Origin: Bacteroidales bacterium
GTDB lineage: Bacteria; Bacteroidota; Bacteroidia; Bacteroidales; JAADJA01
Reading direction: 5' to 3'
Length of the DNA stretch: 37,178 nucleotides
Assembly: GCA_016933115.1 (NCBI GenBank)
Contig: JAFGBL010000253.1
Span: 1-37,178 of the forward strand
The notes under the pieces: model-generated
The model's input: the letters and a program-made list of their open reading frames with translations, nothing else
The model's database searches: none
What the model was told of the DNA's origin: nothing
Translations under genes and position numbers: made by a program
Part shown: in pieces, positions 24,792-36,100 of the stretch
Numbering within the stretch: position 1 is the stretch's first letter
Layout of the letters: each line of letters starts with the position of its first letter

Positions 24792-26993
24792 TTAATTACC
24801 GATTTCCGACATGAATTTAATCCGCATCAAACGGATTTCTTCTTCGCTGAATTCATCATCACCAAGAGATTCCAGAGCTGCATAAATGGAATCTGTTTCG
24901 GCTTCCCTGAAATATTCATAAATTTCTTCCTGGTGATATTCGTCAACATATTCCCGAATGTAATAATCGATATCAACTTTGGTTCCTGAAGCTACAATCC
25001 GTTCAATCTCCGTTAATAATTCATCCACGGTCAAATCTTTGGTAAAGGCAATATCTTCCAATGCCAGCTTGCGGTCGATGCTTTGGATTATATAAACTTT
25101 CAGGCCCGATTTGTTGACCACTGATTTTACCACCATATCGTTGGGCCGGATGATTTCATTTTCATCTACATATTGTTTGATGAAATCCAGGAAAGGTTTA
25201 CCGTATTTTTTAGCTTTACCCGCACCAACGCCGGTTATTTGCAATAACTCTTCTTCTTTGATAGGGTATTGGATCGACATGTCTTCGAGGGATGGATCCT
25301 GGAAAATCACAAATGGCGGCAGGTTTTCTTTCCTGGATATGTCTCTTCTGAGGTCTTTCAGAAGCGCGAAAAGAGTTTGGTCGGCAGAACTTGTCTTAGC
25401 GGCCCCACCTCCGAAAAAGTCTTCATCCTCCTCCGAGCTTTCATAATCATGATCCTTAGCCAGCATAATAGAGAAAGGCATTTTGAGGAATTCCTCCCCT
25501 TCCTTTGTAATTTTCAACAAACCATAATTCTCGATATCCTTAACCAGTAAATTATTGATCAGGGATTGGCGGATCACGGCATTCCAGAATTTATCGTCCC
25601 GTTCCATTCCCCTGCCGAACGACTTGAGTTTATTATGCTTGAATGATTTTATTGTAGCTGTATTTTTTCCGATCAATATGTTTATGATATGATTGGCCTT
25701 GAACAATTGTTTAACCTCGAGAACGGCTTCCAGCACAACTTTTACAAAATCCTTACCTTCAAATTTCTCCTTAGGATGGAGACAATTGTCGCAGGCTCCG
25801 CAATCATCCTTGGTATATTCTTCTCCGAAATAATGCAACAACTGCCGGTGCCTGCAAACCGACGATTCTGCATAAGCGACCGTCTCCTGCAACAGTTGTT
25901 TGGCAATCTCCTGTTCGGCAACCGGTTTTCCTTTCATAAACTTTTCAAGTTTCACAATGTCGTCGTAACTGTAAAAGGCGATACAATTTCCCTCACCATC
26001 ATCTCTTCCCGACCGTCCGGTTTCCTGGTAATAACCTTCAATGCTCTTAGGCATATCGTGGTGAATCACATAACGGATATCCGGTTTGTCGATCCCCATT
26101 CCAAAGGCAATGGTTGCAACAATTACATCTGCCTCTTCCATCAGGAATTTATCCTGGTTGGTGCGCCTTGTAACTGCATCCAACCCTGCATGATAAGGAA
26201 GCGCCTTAATGCCATTTACCTTAAAGGTTTCTGCCAGTTCTTCCACTTTCTTCCTGCTCAAGCAATAGACAATTCCTGATTTTCCCGAATTATTTTTAAT
26301 ATATTTAATAATATCCTTAACAACATCCTTGGTTTTTGGTCTCACTTCATAATAAAGGTTGGGCCTGTCGAATGAAGACTTATAAACTTTTGCATCCAGG
26401 ATATTCAGGTTTTTCTGAATATCCTGCTGAACCTTCAGGGTAGCAGTGGCAGTAAGGGCCATAACGGGAACATCCTGCCCGATGGATTCGATGATGGGCC
26501 GTATACGCCTGTATTCAGGACGGAAATCATGACCCCATTCCGAAATACAGTGGGCTTCATCAACTGCATAAAACGAAATTTTTATATTACTTAAAAAATC
26601 AACATTTTCTTCTTTTGTAAGTGATTCGGGGGCAACATATAACAGCTTGGTTTTTGTTGAGCTCAGATCACTTTTAACTTGGTTGATCTCAGCTTTGGAC
26701 AACGATGAATTTAAAAAATGGGCAATTCCTTGCTCAGCTCCAAAATTCCGAATTGCATCCACCTGGTTTTTCATTAATGCAATCAGCGGTGATATAATGA
26801 TAGCCGTACCATCGTTCATGATGGCCGGTAATTGGTAGCACATCGACTTGCCTCCTCCTGTGGGCATAATGACAAACGTATTCTGCCCGTCAAGAACACT
26901 CCGGATAATTGCCTCCTGATTACCTTTAAAACTATCAAATCCGAATATCTGTTTAAGGAGGCTATGTAATGGATAATCTTTCACTTTTACCAT
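24792..26993 (-). CDS. recQ: ATP-dependent DNA helicase RecQ
   Basis: A 3'-5' DNA helicase of 733 residues for recombination and replication-fork repair. The helicase core shows motif 0 GFDSFKGNQ, Walker A TGGGKS (45-50), the DEAH box (145-148) with the aromatic-rich loop EWGHDFRPEYR, and the motif VI block QETGRSGRDD. The RQC zinc site follows, with four cysteines in CRHRQLL...CGACDNC, then the winged helix. An HRDC domain sits near residues 530-620, and an acidic ~100-residue tail follows. This matches full-length bacterial RecQ plus an extended C-terminus common in Bacteroidota. It is divergent from kdsD, with a 270-base AT-rich spacer. Confidence 0.96.
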   Translation of the reverse strand: MVKVKDYPLHSLLKQIFGFDSFKGNQEAIIRSVLDGQNTFVIMPTGGGKSMCYQLPAIMNDGTAIIISPLIALMKNQVDAIRNFGAEQGIAHFLNSSLSKAEINQVKSDLSSTKTKLLYVAPESLTKEENVDFLSNIKISFYAVDEAHCISEWGHDFRPEYRRIRPIIESIGQDVPVMALTATATLKVQQDIQKNLNILDAKVYKSSFDRPNLYYEVRPKTKDVVKDIIKYIKNNSGKSGIVYCLSRKKVEELAETFKVNGIKALPYHAGLDAVTRRTNQDKFLMEEADVIVATIAFGMGIDKPDIRYVIHHDMPKSIEGYYQETGRSGRDDGEGNCIAFYSYDDIVKLEKFMKGKPVAEQEIAKQLLQETVAYAESSVCRHRQLLHYFGEEYTKDDCGACDNCLHPKEKFEGKDFVKVVLEAVLEVKQLFKANHIINILIGKNTATIKSFKHNKLKSFGRGMERDDKFWNAVIRQSLINNLLVKDIENYGLLKITKEGEEFLKMPFSIMLAKDHDYESSEEDEDFFGGGAAKTSSADQTLFALLKDLRRDISRKENLPPFVIFQDPSLEDMSIQYPIKEEELLQITGVGAGKAKKYGKPFLDFIKQYVDENEIIRPNDMVVKSVVNKSGLKVYIIQSIDRKLALEDIAFTKDLTVDELLTEIERIVASGTKVDIDYYIREYVDEYHQEEIYEYFREAETDSIYAALESLGDDEFSEEEIRLMRIKFMSEIGN

Positions 26994-27072
26994 CTCGTAT
27001 TACTTCAATATTATATTAGTGATGTATGTATTAAATTTTAAAAATTGTATCAACCTGTTGAGAGGATATATA

Positions 27073-27105
27073 CAAATTTATGTAAAAATATTTTTTATAA
27101 CCAAA
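27073..27105 (-). promoter_or_regulatory. Promoter of recQ
   Basis: On the minus strand TTTG (27102-27105), a 21-base spacer, then TAAATTTG (27073-27080) fit the Bacteroidota promoter pattern. It lies about 80 bases before the ATG at 26993. Confidence 0.45.
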
Positions 27106-27225
27106 TTAATTCTGCCCAAGAAATCTTGAATTAATTAATCGTCGTTTTAATAAAATTACAAAAAATAGTTACAAACGAAATTATTTTTAAAAAAATGTTC
27201 ATAAAACTCAATTTTTAATTGTTCG

Positions 27226-27233
27226 TATCTTTG
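27226..27233 (+). promoter_or_regulatory. -7 promoter element of kdsD
   Basis: TATCTTTG matches TAnnTTTG and ends 30 bases before the TTG start at 27264. The flanking sequence (ATTGTTCG-TATCTTTG-TTAAAT) is nearly the same as before meaB. No clear -33 element is seen. Confidence 0.5.
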
Positions 27234-27263
27234 TTAAATCAAATTTATTAAAAATTCAGGCGA

Positions 27264-28229
27264 TTGAAAACAGACCAGGAAATTATAAAAATTGGTGTTC
27301 GCACTATTCAGGATGAAATAACAGCCATTACGGGGCTAACTTCAAAACTCGATGAAAATTTTGCTAAAGTTGTGAAGTGTATTTTACAATCACCCGGGCA
27401 GGTAGTTATTACAGGGATTGGAAAAAGTGCAAATATTGCGTTGAAGATAGTTGCTACTTTAAATTCAACCGGAACCCCTGCAGTATTTTTACATGCCGCT
27501 GATGCCATCCATGGTGACCTGGGAGTTATTCAAAAGGGAGATGTTGTAATTTGTATATCCAATAGCGGGAATACACCGGAAATAAAGCTACTGGTACCAC
27601 TCATTAAAATTCGCGGAAATAAACTGATCGCTTTTACAGGAAATTTGAATTCCTCCCTGGCGAATAAAGCGGATTATATAATAAATACAATGGTCGAGAA
27701 AGAAGCCTGCCCGAACAACCTGGCACCTACTTCAAGTACAACCGCCCAGTTGGTTATGGGTGATGCACTTGCTGTGGCATTGCTCGAATGCAGGGGTTTT
27801 ACAATGAACGATTTTGCTAAATTTCATCCTGGTGGGGCATTGGGTAAAAGAATATATTTAAAGGTCGAAGATCTTTATTCACAAAATGCACAGCCCCAGG
27901 TTAATTTACATGAGGATATCAGGAAAACAATTGTGGAAATTTCCTCCAAAAGGCTGGGTGCCACGGCAGTGATGGATAACGGGAATCTGGTCGGGATCAT
28001 CACCGATGGAGATTTGAGACGAATGCTGGAAAAAAATATTTCAATGGAGTCGGTCCGTGCCGGAGATATCATGTCGCCTAATCCGCGTACCATTGACAAG
28101 GATACTTTAGTGGTTGATGCACTTACCATCATGCGGCAAAACAATATTACCCAACTACTGGTTGTTGATGGCACCAAATATGTTGGAGTAATTCATCTAC
28201 ATGATATTCTTAAAGAAGGGCTTTTTTAA
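27264..28229 (+). CDS. kdsD: Arabinose-5-phosphate isomerase (KpsF/GutQ family)
   Basis: A 321-residue enzyme that interconverts ribulose 5-phosphate and arabinose 5-phosphate, the first step to Kdo for lipopolysaccharide. An N-terminal SIS domain (residues ~35-180) shows GIGKSANIA, HAADAIHGDLG, ISNSGNTPE and APTSSTTAQLVMGDALA, followed by FHPGGALGKR. Two CBS domains (residues ~205-320) complete the standard KpsF/GutQ layout. The start is a TTG at 27264, supported by a -7 element upstream and full family length. It is divergent from recQ and precedes an outer-membrane barrel gene and lptB, consistent with an envelope locus. GutQ-type paralogues share this layout, so the exact name rests on context. 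Confidence 0.92.
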   Translation: MKTDQEIIKIGVRTIQDEITAITGLTSKLDENFAKVVKCILQSPGQVVITGIGKSANIALKIVATLNSTGTPAVFLHAADAIHGDLGVIQKGDVVICISNSGNTPEIKLLVPLIKIRGNKLIAFTGNLNSSLANKADYIINTMVEKEACPNNLAPTSSTTAQLVMGDALAVALLECRGFTMNDFAKFHPGGALGKRIYLKVEDLYSQNAQPQVNLHEDIRKTIVEISSKRLGATAVMDNGNLVGIITDGDLRRMLEKNISMESVRAGDIMSPNPRTIDKDTLVVDALTIMRQNNITQLLVVDGTKYVGVIHLHDILKEGLF

Positions 28230-28405
28230 CATTTAACTGATTTTTAACACTTTATCAAAAAAATTATTTTGGATAAACCTGTAATATGTGATTGATTTAT
28301 GTCCGATTAGTGATACTATTTAAATAATCGGATAATTTTATAAAATTACTGGTTTCGATACACTAAGAACACATTAAACTGCATATATATATAATTTATA
28401 CTACG

Positions 28406-30886
28406 ATGCAAACCAAAATCAAAATATTAAAACCTCTCCTGACAGGAATGTTTGTATTGTTTTTGGTTTCCGTTTTCGGACAGGTAACTAAAATTATGGG
28501 AAGGGTCATTGATAGTGATACAAAGGAACCCATTCCTTTCGTGAATATTTTCTTCAAGGGAACTACCATAGGTGTTACTTCAGATTTTGATGGGAATTAC
28601 TCACTGGAAACCAAAACACCGGGCGATACTTTGGTTGCTTCTTATGTTGGATACAAATCACAACACCGGAAAATTTATAAAAATCGGTTCCAGACTATTG
28701 ATTTTGAACTCGAATCAAAAAACATCGACCTTCCTGAAGTTGTTATTCATGCCGGGGAAAATCCTGCAGAAATTCTGCTTAGAAAAATAATTGCCAACAA
28801 GGATAGCAACAGCAGGAATGAATTCGAGGCATACCAGTATGAATCATATAATAAAATTGAGGTTGATGCAAACAACATTACCGAGAAATTTCAAAACCGG
28901 AGAATATTGAGGCCTTTTAAGTTTATTTTCGATTACATGGATACGTCAACAGTCAATGGAAAAACCTACCTGCCTATATTCCTTTCCGAAACGTTGTCTG
29001 ATTTCTATTTCAGGAAATATCCCAAATCAGAGAAAGAGGTAATTAAAGCTACAAAAGTTTCGGGAGTAGAAAATGAAAGTGTGTCGCAATTCCTCGGTGA
29101 TATGTTTCAATCCTATAATTTTTATGATAACTACATCACTATTTTTCAGAAGAACTTTGTAAGCCCAATTGCAAATTTCGGATTAAACTTTTACAAATAT
29201 TACCTGGTCGACAGTACCTATATTGGAAATAAATGGTGTTACAACATCATGTTCAAGCCCCGAAGAAAACAGGAACTCACTTTCACGGGTAATTTCTGGG
29301 TTCATGATACCACTTTTGCCATCAAATCCTTCGATATTCGTATTGCAGAAGATGCTAATATCAATTACCTGAACGACCTTGTACTGAAGCAGGATTTTGA
29401 ACTCATCGATGGTAAATATTGGATGGTAATAAAAGACTATGGTATAGGCGATTTTAACATCATGGATAACAATAAAACCATGTTGGGATTTTTCGGAAAG
29501 AAAACAACTACTTATAAAAACTTCGTCTTTGATGAACTGAAAGATAAAAAGTTTTATTCCATGCCAACCAATGTTATTATTACCGAAAAAGCTTACACAC
29601 AGGATGAGGATTACTGGAAAATTAACCGGCACGAATCCCTTACTAAAGATGAAAAAACCATCTACAACATGGTGGATACCTTGAAAAACCTGCCTGCCTT
29701 CAAAACCTGGATTGACATTTTTGAAACAGTTATTACGGGGTACTATGAGTTAAATAAATTTGAGATCGGGCCTTACGCCTCTCTGATGAGTTTTAATGCC
29801 ATAGAAGGTGTCAGGTTCCGTTTGGGGGGGCAAACAACCGGAGAATTCAACGAACAAATAAGGCTTGACGGGCATGTAGCGTATGGAACGCTTGATAAAC
29901 GGTTTAAATATGGTGTCGGATTATTGTACCTTCCCAATAAAAATCCGAGAAGAGCCATAGGCGGTAACTATAAATATGATATTGAGCAATTGGGTAACAG
30001 CCCGAATGCATTTCGGGAAGATTTTTTCCTGGCTGCATTATTTCGCAGGAACCCGGCCAATAAATTATCCATGACAAGTGAATATCATTTCTATTACGAA
30101 CACGAATGGTTCAATGGTTTTAGCAACAAATTAAATTTAATTCATAAAGAAATTATTCCTCTGGGAGATGAAAAAGTACTGCTTTATGATGACAGTGGTG
30201 AAGTGATCAGCAAGGATAAAATTACAACTTCCGAAATCCGGTTGGATTCAAGGTTTGCCTTCAACGAAAAATTCCTCATGGGCGATTTTATCCGGATCAG
30301 TGTAGGGACCAAGTATCCGATTATTGGCATTCAATACAGCTATGGCATTCCTGGTTTCCTGGGTGGTGAATACGAATATCATAAACTAAATATCGGAATT
30401 CGACATTGGTTCAACGTATTAAATATTGGATGGTCGAGGTATATTGTTGAAGTTGGAAAAGTTTGGGGAACGCTGCCTTTTCCGCTGCTGGTGCTTCACC
30501 CTGGAAACGAAACCTATTTTTATGATGAATATGCTTTTAACCTGATGAATTATTTCGAATTCGTAAGTGATCAATATTTAAGTGTTTATTATACCCACCA
30601 TTTCGATGGATTTTTCCTCAACAGAATTCCTTTGATGCGCAAACTGAAATGGAGAGAAGTTGGTTATTTCCGTGGGGTAATCGGTACTTTAAGCGATAAG
30701 AACAAAAACTATAATAAATTACCCGAGAATACCCATACACTTGACAGACCATATATGGAAGCTGGTGTTGGTATTGAAAACATTTTCAAGGTTATCAGGG
30801 TTGATGGAATCTGGCGACTGACGCAATTGGAAAATAACAACATCAACAAATTTGCCTTCTTTGTTTCCCTTTATTTCACTTTCTGA
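28406..30886 (+). CDS. DUF5686 outer-membrane beta-barrel with carboxypeptidase-like N-terminal domain
   Basis: An 826-residue outer-membrane protein. A signal peptide (residues 1-26, cleavage near VFGQ) is followed by a carboxypeptidase-D regulatory-like domain (residues ~30-115; GRVIDSDTKEPIPFVNIF, TSDFDGNYSL), a ~330-residue middle region, and a C-terminal beta-barrel from about residue 440 ending in FVSLYFTF, whose terminal phenylalanine fits the BAM recognition signal. There is no TonB plug domain or TonB box, so it is not a TonB-dependent receptor. The DUF5686 family has no defined function. It lies 176 bases after kdsD and 33 bases before the lptB ATG, probably co-transcribed with lptB, suggesting a role in LPS or outer-membrane assembly. 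Seven G residues run at 29824-29830. Confidence 0.87.
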   Translation: MQTKIKILKPLLTGMFVLFLVSVFGQVTKIMGRVIDSDTKEPIPFVNIFFKGTTIGVTSDFDGNYSLETKTPGDTLVASYVGYKSQHRKIYKNRFQTIDFELESKNIDLPEVVIHAGENPAEILLRKIIANKDSNSRNEFEAYQYESYNKIEVDANNITEKFQNRRILRPFKFIFDYMDTSTVNGKTYLPIFLSETLSDFYFRKYPKSEKEVIKATKVSGVENESVSQFLGDMFQSYNFYDNYITIFQKNFVSPIANFGLNFYKYYLVDSTYIGNKWCYNIMFKPRRKQELTFTGNFWVHDTTFAIKSFDIRIAEDANINYLNDLVLKQDFELIDGKYWMVIKDYGIGDFNIMDNNKTMLGFFGKKTTTYKNFVFDELKDKKFYSMPTNVIITEKAYTQDEDYWKINRHESLTKDEKTIYNMVDTLKNLPAFKTWIDIFETVITGYYELNKFEIGPYASLMSFNAIEGVRFRLGGQTTGEFNEQIRLDGHVAYGTLDKRFKYGVGLLYLPNKNPRRAIGGNYKYDIEQLGNSPNAFREDFFLAALFRRNPANKLSMTSEYHFYYEHEWFNGFSNKLNLIHKEIIPLGDEKVLLYDDSGEVISKDKITTSEIRLDSRFAFNEKFLMGDFIRISVGTKYPIIGIQYSYGIPGFLGGEYEYHKLNIGIRHWFNVLNIGWSRYIVEVGKVWGTLPFPLLVLHPGNETYFYDEYAFNLMNYFEFVSDQYLSVYYTHHFDGFFLNRIPLMRKLKWREVGYFRGVIGTLSDKNKNYNKLPENTHTLDRPYMEAGVGIENIFKVIRVDGIWRLTQLENNNINKFAFFVSLYFTF

Positions 30887-30919
30887 TAATTCTTATCTTT
30901 GGACGGAATAAAGAATTCT

Positions 30920-31645
30920 ATGATTCTTCGAACAGATAATTTGGTAAAAAAATACCGGAATCGTACGGTTGTAAATAACGTGACGGTAAATGTCAAAAAC
31001 GGCGAAATCGTCGGTTTGCTGGGACCAAACGGAGCTGGTAAAACAACAACTTTTTATATGATCGTCGGCCTGATCAAGCCACTTTTGGGTAAAATTTTTC
31101 TCGATAAAATTGATATTACCGATGAGCCAATGTATAAAAGGGCCCAAAGAGGTATCGGTTACCTTCCGCAGGAAGCATCGGTATTTAGAAAACTGAGTGT
31201 TGAAGACAACCTTAAGGCGGTTCTTGAATTTACCGATTTAAGTAAAAATGAACAAAAAGATCGACTGGAATCCTTGATAGAAGAATTTGGCCTCGGGCAT
31301 GTCCGTAAAAGCATGGGGATACAACTATCGGGAGGAGAAAGGCGCAGGACTGAAATAGCAAGGGCCCTTGCGGTCGATCCCCGATTTATTTTACTGGATG
31401 AGCCGTTTGCAGGAGTCGATCCCATTGCCGTTGAGGACATTCAAACCATTGTTGCCAAATTAAAAGACAAGGATATCGGAGTTTTGATCACTGACCACAA
31501 TGTACATGAAACATTATCCATTACCGATCGTGCCTACTTGTTGTTCGAAGGCTCCATCCTGAAATCGGGAACTGCTGAAGAACTTGCCGAAGATGAGGAT
31601 GTACGCAGGGTTTATCTCGGTAAAAATTTTGAATTAAGGAGATAG
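30920..31645 (+). CDS. lptB: LPS export ABC transporter ATP-binding protein LptB
   Basis: A 241-residue ABC ATPase that powers lipopolysaccharide extraction by the LptB2FG complex. Motifs are Walker A GPNGAGKT (35-42), the Q-loop region [13 protein letters not shown], which is typical of LptB, signature [15 protein letters not shown], Walker [14 protein letters not shown] and H-loop [11 protein letters not shown] start at the ATG at 30920, not the TTG at 30899, because the family begins with [12 protein letters not shown]. lptF/lptG are not in the window. Its 3' end overlaps the convergent decarboxylase gene by 12 bases. Confidence 0.95.
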   Translation: MILRTDNLVKKYRNRTVVNNVTVNVKNGEIVGLLGPNGAGKTTTFYMIVGLIKPLLGKIFLDKIDITDEPMYKRAQRGIGYLPQEASVFRKLSVEDNLKAVLEFTDLSKNEQKDRLESLIEEFGLGHVRKSMGIQLSGGERRRTEIARALAVDPRFILLDEPFAGVDPIAVEDIQTIVAKLKDKDIGVLITDHNVHETLSITDRAYLLFEGSILKSGTAEELAEDEDVRRVYLGKNFELRR

Positions 31646-33064
31646 CTCATTCACCAGCCTGGCCGCGCAATCATTGATGATTTCCCAGGCCTGCTCTACA
31701 TGTTTTTCAGCAACATTTGTTTGCCCGATCACCATCCTGAGTGTATATTTTTCATTTAATTTGGTATGCGTTAAATATATTTTCCCGGTAGAATTGATCG
31801 CATTCAATAACTTCTCATTTATTTGGTTCAGTATCGTTTCATCCTGTATATGGGGAAGTTTGAACCGAAAACAAACGAGGTTCAGTGTACGGGGAGCTAA
31901 CATTTCAAAATACACGCTCTCAATGATTTTACTCTCAAAATTTTTGGCCAGTTCAATGTGGTAGGCAATTTTCTTTTTTAGCCCTTCCACTCCGAAACTG
32001 CGGATTACAAACCAGAGTTTAAGCGCCCTGAACCGTCTGCCCAGTTGAATCCCCCAGTCGCGGTAATCATTCACCTGGCCCTGGGTTCTTGTTTTGAGAT
32101 ATTCGGGGGAAATGGCGAAAGTCCTGATGAGGGAATCTTTATCCTTAACAAAATATGCGGAACAATCAAAATTGGTGAACATCCATTTGTGCGGGTTAAA
32201 TACCAGGCTGTCTACATTTTCAATTCCTTTGATCATCCACCGGTTCTCTTCCAAAATCAAGGAAGTCCCGGCCAGGGCGGCATCCACATGCAACCAAATA
32301 TTGAACCGGGTCGTTATTTTGGAAATCTCCTCAATCGGGTCAATGGCGGTAGAACTAGTAGTGCCCAAAGTAGCAACAACACACAAGGGTTTGAAACCAT
32401 TTTTAATATCCGATTCAACGGCCTGCCGGAGAGCATTGGTATCCAGCCTGAATTGATCATCCACACTAACTTTCACCAGATTATCCAATCCAAAACCTGC
32501 AATTTTTACGGCTTTGTCGATGGAAGAATGCCCCTGGCTGGAAGTGTAAATCCTGAATTTGCTATTTTCTAATCCCGTTTTATTGATTTTAAAATCGGTA
32601 CTTCTTTCCCGCGCAGTGAGCAATGCCACCAATGTAGCCGTTGATGCGGTATCCTGGATCACCCCATGAAAATGGGCTGGCAATTTGGTCATCTGCTTTA
32701 ACCAGTTCATCATCTTTTCTTCCAGTTCGGCCGCAGCAGGTGAAGTTTCCCAAATCATACACTGCGTGGCAAGTGTTGATGTGAGCATCTCGGCAAGTAC
32801 CGAAGGATAGCTTGAGTTTGCCGGGAAATAGGCGAAAAAGTTGGGGCTTTGCCAATGGGTAATCCCCGGCAGGATAATTTTTTGAAAATCGGTGAAAATC
32901 TCCTGCATCAATTCTGGTTTTTCAGGCGGTGATCCGGGTATCTGGGGATTTAAATAGCCCGGTTTCACCTGCGACTTGACCGGAAAATCTTCCACTTTTT
33001 CAAGATAGTCGGCCATCCAGTCCACAAACCGGTGGGCTTCATTCCTGAATTCCTTTGAATTCAT
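31634..33064 (-). CDS. Group II PLP-dependent amino-acid decarboxylase (aromatic type)
   Basis: A cytoplasmic PLP enzyme of 476 residues of the DOPA/tryptophan/histidine decarboxylase group. The cofactor lysine is K293 in [18 protein letters not shown]261 in LHVDAALAG would bind the pyridine nitrogen and H179 in [10 protein letters not shown] would stack on the ring. The block [20 protein letters not shown] and the [16 protein letters not shown] loop are typical of aromatic-L-amino-acid decarboxylases (the usual QGTAS is QDTAS here). The likely reaction is conversion of an aromatic amino acid to its amine; substrate preference cannot be read. The ATG at 33064 is preferred over a TTG at 33073. 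It is not in an operon. Confidence 0.9.
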   Translation of the reverse strand: MNSKEFRNEAHRFVDWMADYLEKVEDFPVKSQVKPGYLNPQIPGSPPEKPELMQEIFTDFQKIILPGITHWQSPNFFAYFPANSSYPSVLAEMLTSTLATQCMIWETSPAAAELEEKMMNWLKQMTKLPAHFHGVIQDTASTATLVALLTARERSTDFKINKTGLENSKFRIYTSSQGHSSIDKAVKIAGFGLDNLVKVSVDDQFRLDTNALRQAVESDIKNGFKPLCVVATLGTTSSTAIDPIEEISKITTRFNIWLHVDAALAGTSLILEENRWMIKGIENVDSLVFNPHKWMFTNFDCSAYFVKDKDSLIRTFAISPEYLKTRTQGQVNDYRDWGIQLGRRFRALKLWFVIRSFGVEGLKKKIAYHIELAKNFESKIIESVYFEMLAPRTLNLVCFRFKLPHIQDETILNQINEKLLNAINSTGKIYLTHTKLNEKYTLRMVIGQTNVAEKHVEQAWEIINDCAARLVNELSP

Positions 33065-33137
33065 AATATTCAATTTTTAAAGTTTACTAATTTATAAAAA
33101 ATCAACCGAAACAAACCTCAACTGGTTTCATTGGGAT

Positions 33138-33166
33138 AAAAAAAGTCCCGCAACCAGCGGGACTTT
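33138..33166 (-). terminator. Rho-independent terminator of the C25 protease gene
   Basis: A perfect ten-pair stem (AAAGTCCCGC, 33142-33151, with GCGGGACTTT, 33157-33166) around a five-base loop. On the minus strand it runs into seven T residues. It starts about 30 bases beyond the stop of the C25 gene. Confidence 0.9.
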
Positions 33167-33197
33167 AACCAAAAACCAATTTAAACCATGAAAACTA

Positions 33198-36100
33198 CTA
33201 ACGAATAATGATTCGATTTACTGTTCTCCCTTGGCAGTTTTCAATTACAAGGAAGTACAGACCTTTATATAATTCGCTTAAGTCAATTGTTGCTTTGTAA
33301 ATTCCATCTACAAATATATTATTTTTTTCAAAAACAACAGAACTTAAAGAATTTATTACTTTAATATTTACATTTTCTTCAACATCAGAACTAAATTCAA
33401 CATTAAATAAACCGTTAGAAGGATTCGGATAAACACTCAAACCTGCTTCTGTTAGCTCATCCATGCCGGTACAAATGTTAACTGTTATATAATCGGTCCT
33501 TGTATAAGTATTGGAATTTGAACCGTCGGAAACAGTCAGTATCACATCATAAACACCAGCTGTATTATAAGTCACTTCAGGATTTTGTTCAGTTGATGAT
33601 TCAGGATCCCCACCCGGGAATTCCCAACTCCACGAGGTTACGTTTCCGGTTGAATAATCAACGTAAGATACCATTTCACCTTCACAAACTTCGGTAACAT
33701 CAGCCATAAAATAAGCCAACATATCCTGGCCGGTAATCCCGAAGAAATTGAGGAATTCAGCCATCAATTCAGCTTTGGTTGATGGTGAAGCTCCGTCATT
33801 CAGGCCACCAAATTCGTGAGAAGTTCCGATTGTTTTATAATCACCCGCATCATAAGCAACACCTGTTCCATAGCTGGGAGATTGGTTTTTAAGAATGGTG
33901 AATGCAGAACCAACCGGATCAATGTGGTCCATCCAGTTATTTTCTCCTGAATAATTGAATGACATGCCTTCAGTAAAAGTTCCGGCTTGTCCCTGAACGG
34001 TTCCCATATCGCTTGAACCATCCTCTGTTCCGTTGATATTGAACATATTGTGGACAGCTGTTTGTGAGTCAAAATACCAGGTATCTCCACCTTCCATATA
34101 AAGTGCGCCACCCTGGTTCAGGTAATCAGCCAAATCCTGTCCTTCAGAACTGGTTAACACATGGTTATCCGAATAGATTCCGAGGCAGAGGAAAACGGAT
34201 GAATACAGGCTCAGGTCGTCCGGCATACTGGTAACATATTCAGCAACAACTCCATTGTCGTCCATAGCCTGAACCATTTCAGGTCCTGAACTTGCATTTC
34301 CATCCAGGTCAATAACGAGTACAGGAATTTGGCCGACAACTTCAATAAATGATCCCATTCCTGAAATACCCATATCAGCGCCAATTTCAAAGTTGAAAGT
34401 AACTGCATGGCCTGTGGGTGTACTTTCCGAAGCCATCACCACAAAGCTTTCAGATACTGAACTTCCGGCATCAATATCGCCATATTCACTGGAAACGGTT
34501 TCAATTGTAATATATGGGTCGGCGCATATGATCTCACCAGTTACATTGTAAGCTGCTGAAGAACCATCATTCATGATGCCGACATTGATTTCAACAGTTT
34601 CCCCCGGATCGATCTTGCCATTCCCATTCCCGGATTGATCATCTATTGTGTAATCTCCCATTTCGATTACAGGAGCATGCAATATAATTGTCATAGTACT
34701 GGTCCATAGAGATTTATTTCCGTCGGTAAATTCTACCTCGAACATGGCAGAATAACCATCCGGTGTATTTTCAGCTATTTCGATTTCAAAAGCTCCTTCT
34801 CCATCAACAACCGTTCCGGCTGCAATATCGCCGAAAGTATGAGAATCATCGGTTATGGTAATGTAAGGATCGGAAGACATCAAGGTAGCCATCACTCCGG
34901 TTGCATCATCATCGCCGACGTTCTCGGCAGCAACATCCAGCAATACGGTTTCACCATAATCTGCCTGACCATTATTGTTTCCACCTGCATCGTTCACTTC
35001 ACAATTATTCACAATAATCCATGCTCCTCCGGGAGGAACGACAGTTACTTCTTCGTAAATGGTTTCGGTATTGAACCCGGTAACAACCAATTTTGCCATC
35101 CCGGGTGATAATGTGTTATCGATCGAAACTGAACCGGAGGCATCAGTAACAGCACTGAAGTAAGCATCTTCCTGCGAAATACAAACCATTGCACCTTCAA
35201 CTGCTCCGTCAGGTCCTGTAATAATTGTGCTAAAAGGAACACCGACCAAAATTACATTGTTCGATAAATTGAGGTTGGCAGGTTCATCTGTTCTTGGTTG
35301 CATTGCTGCATCCCCGAAAATATGCCATGTTTTGGCAGTTTCCCAGTCACTTGAACCTCCCGATTCGGTTGTCATTAAAACCAGGCCGTTAAATACCATT
35401 GCACCCAGCGTGGTTCTTTGTTCTTCATTATTTATACCGTTCTGGCCCGGATAAGCACTGTAATTATACCCACCTACCAAAACGTCATTAAAATAATCTT
35501 CTCCGCGCATTGGAGGATCCCAAGGCTGACTAATGGTAGCACCCAGGAACATGACAGCACCGCCTCCACTTTTCTTTACCCAGGCTTCAGCAAAACAATC
35601 GCCGGCATCATGAAAATTACCATTGTTGCACGCAACGGAAAATATAATGGGTAACATATCGCCATTGGTCAAAGTAGATACATTACTATTGCTGAAACCT
35701 GATGATCCCCATGAAGTAGCAGATCCATGACCGCAATAATTAATGATGGATGCTCCGGCTTCAACTGCATTTTTTACCATTGTAGTGTTGGCTGAAGGAT
35801 CATAAATCTGTGTAAAATTATCATACGTAAACTGGCTGAGCCTATTGTCATAAATCACATCAATGTGTTCGTAATCCAACTCATTATCATCACCAGGCCC
35901 CTGGTTCGAGGCGATTCCGATAGCACTTTTATACCAATCCTCACCCATTTGCGGGTTTTTTTCATAATTGATAACTTTATCTACCTGAATAGTTACATGG
36001 GAAGGATTATTGGCTGAAAAACGTCCGACAGTAATATCGGGATAGTTATCTGATCCAACAACACATCCTAATTGTGGGTCCATCGGAGCATATCCACTCA

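Noticed and set aside
24784-24803. ATCGGT/ACCGAT hairpin at the recQ stop codon as terminator
   Set aside because: The stem overlaps the end of the coding sequence and has no T-run; the hairpin at 24727-24750 is a better terminator.
25689-26279. 196-codon open frame opposite recQ
   Set aside because: Antisense shadow of conserved RecQ helicase motifs; no domain or start signal.
28406-30886. TonB-dependent receptor reading of the barrel protein
   Set aside because: There is a carboxypeptidase-like domain and a C-terminal barrel, but no plug domain or TonB box, and the length and middle region fit DUF5686.
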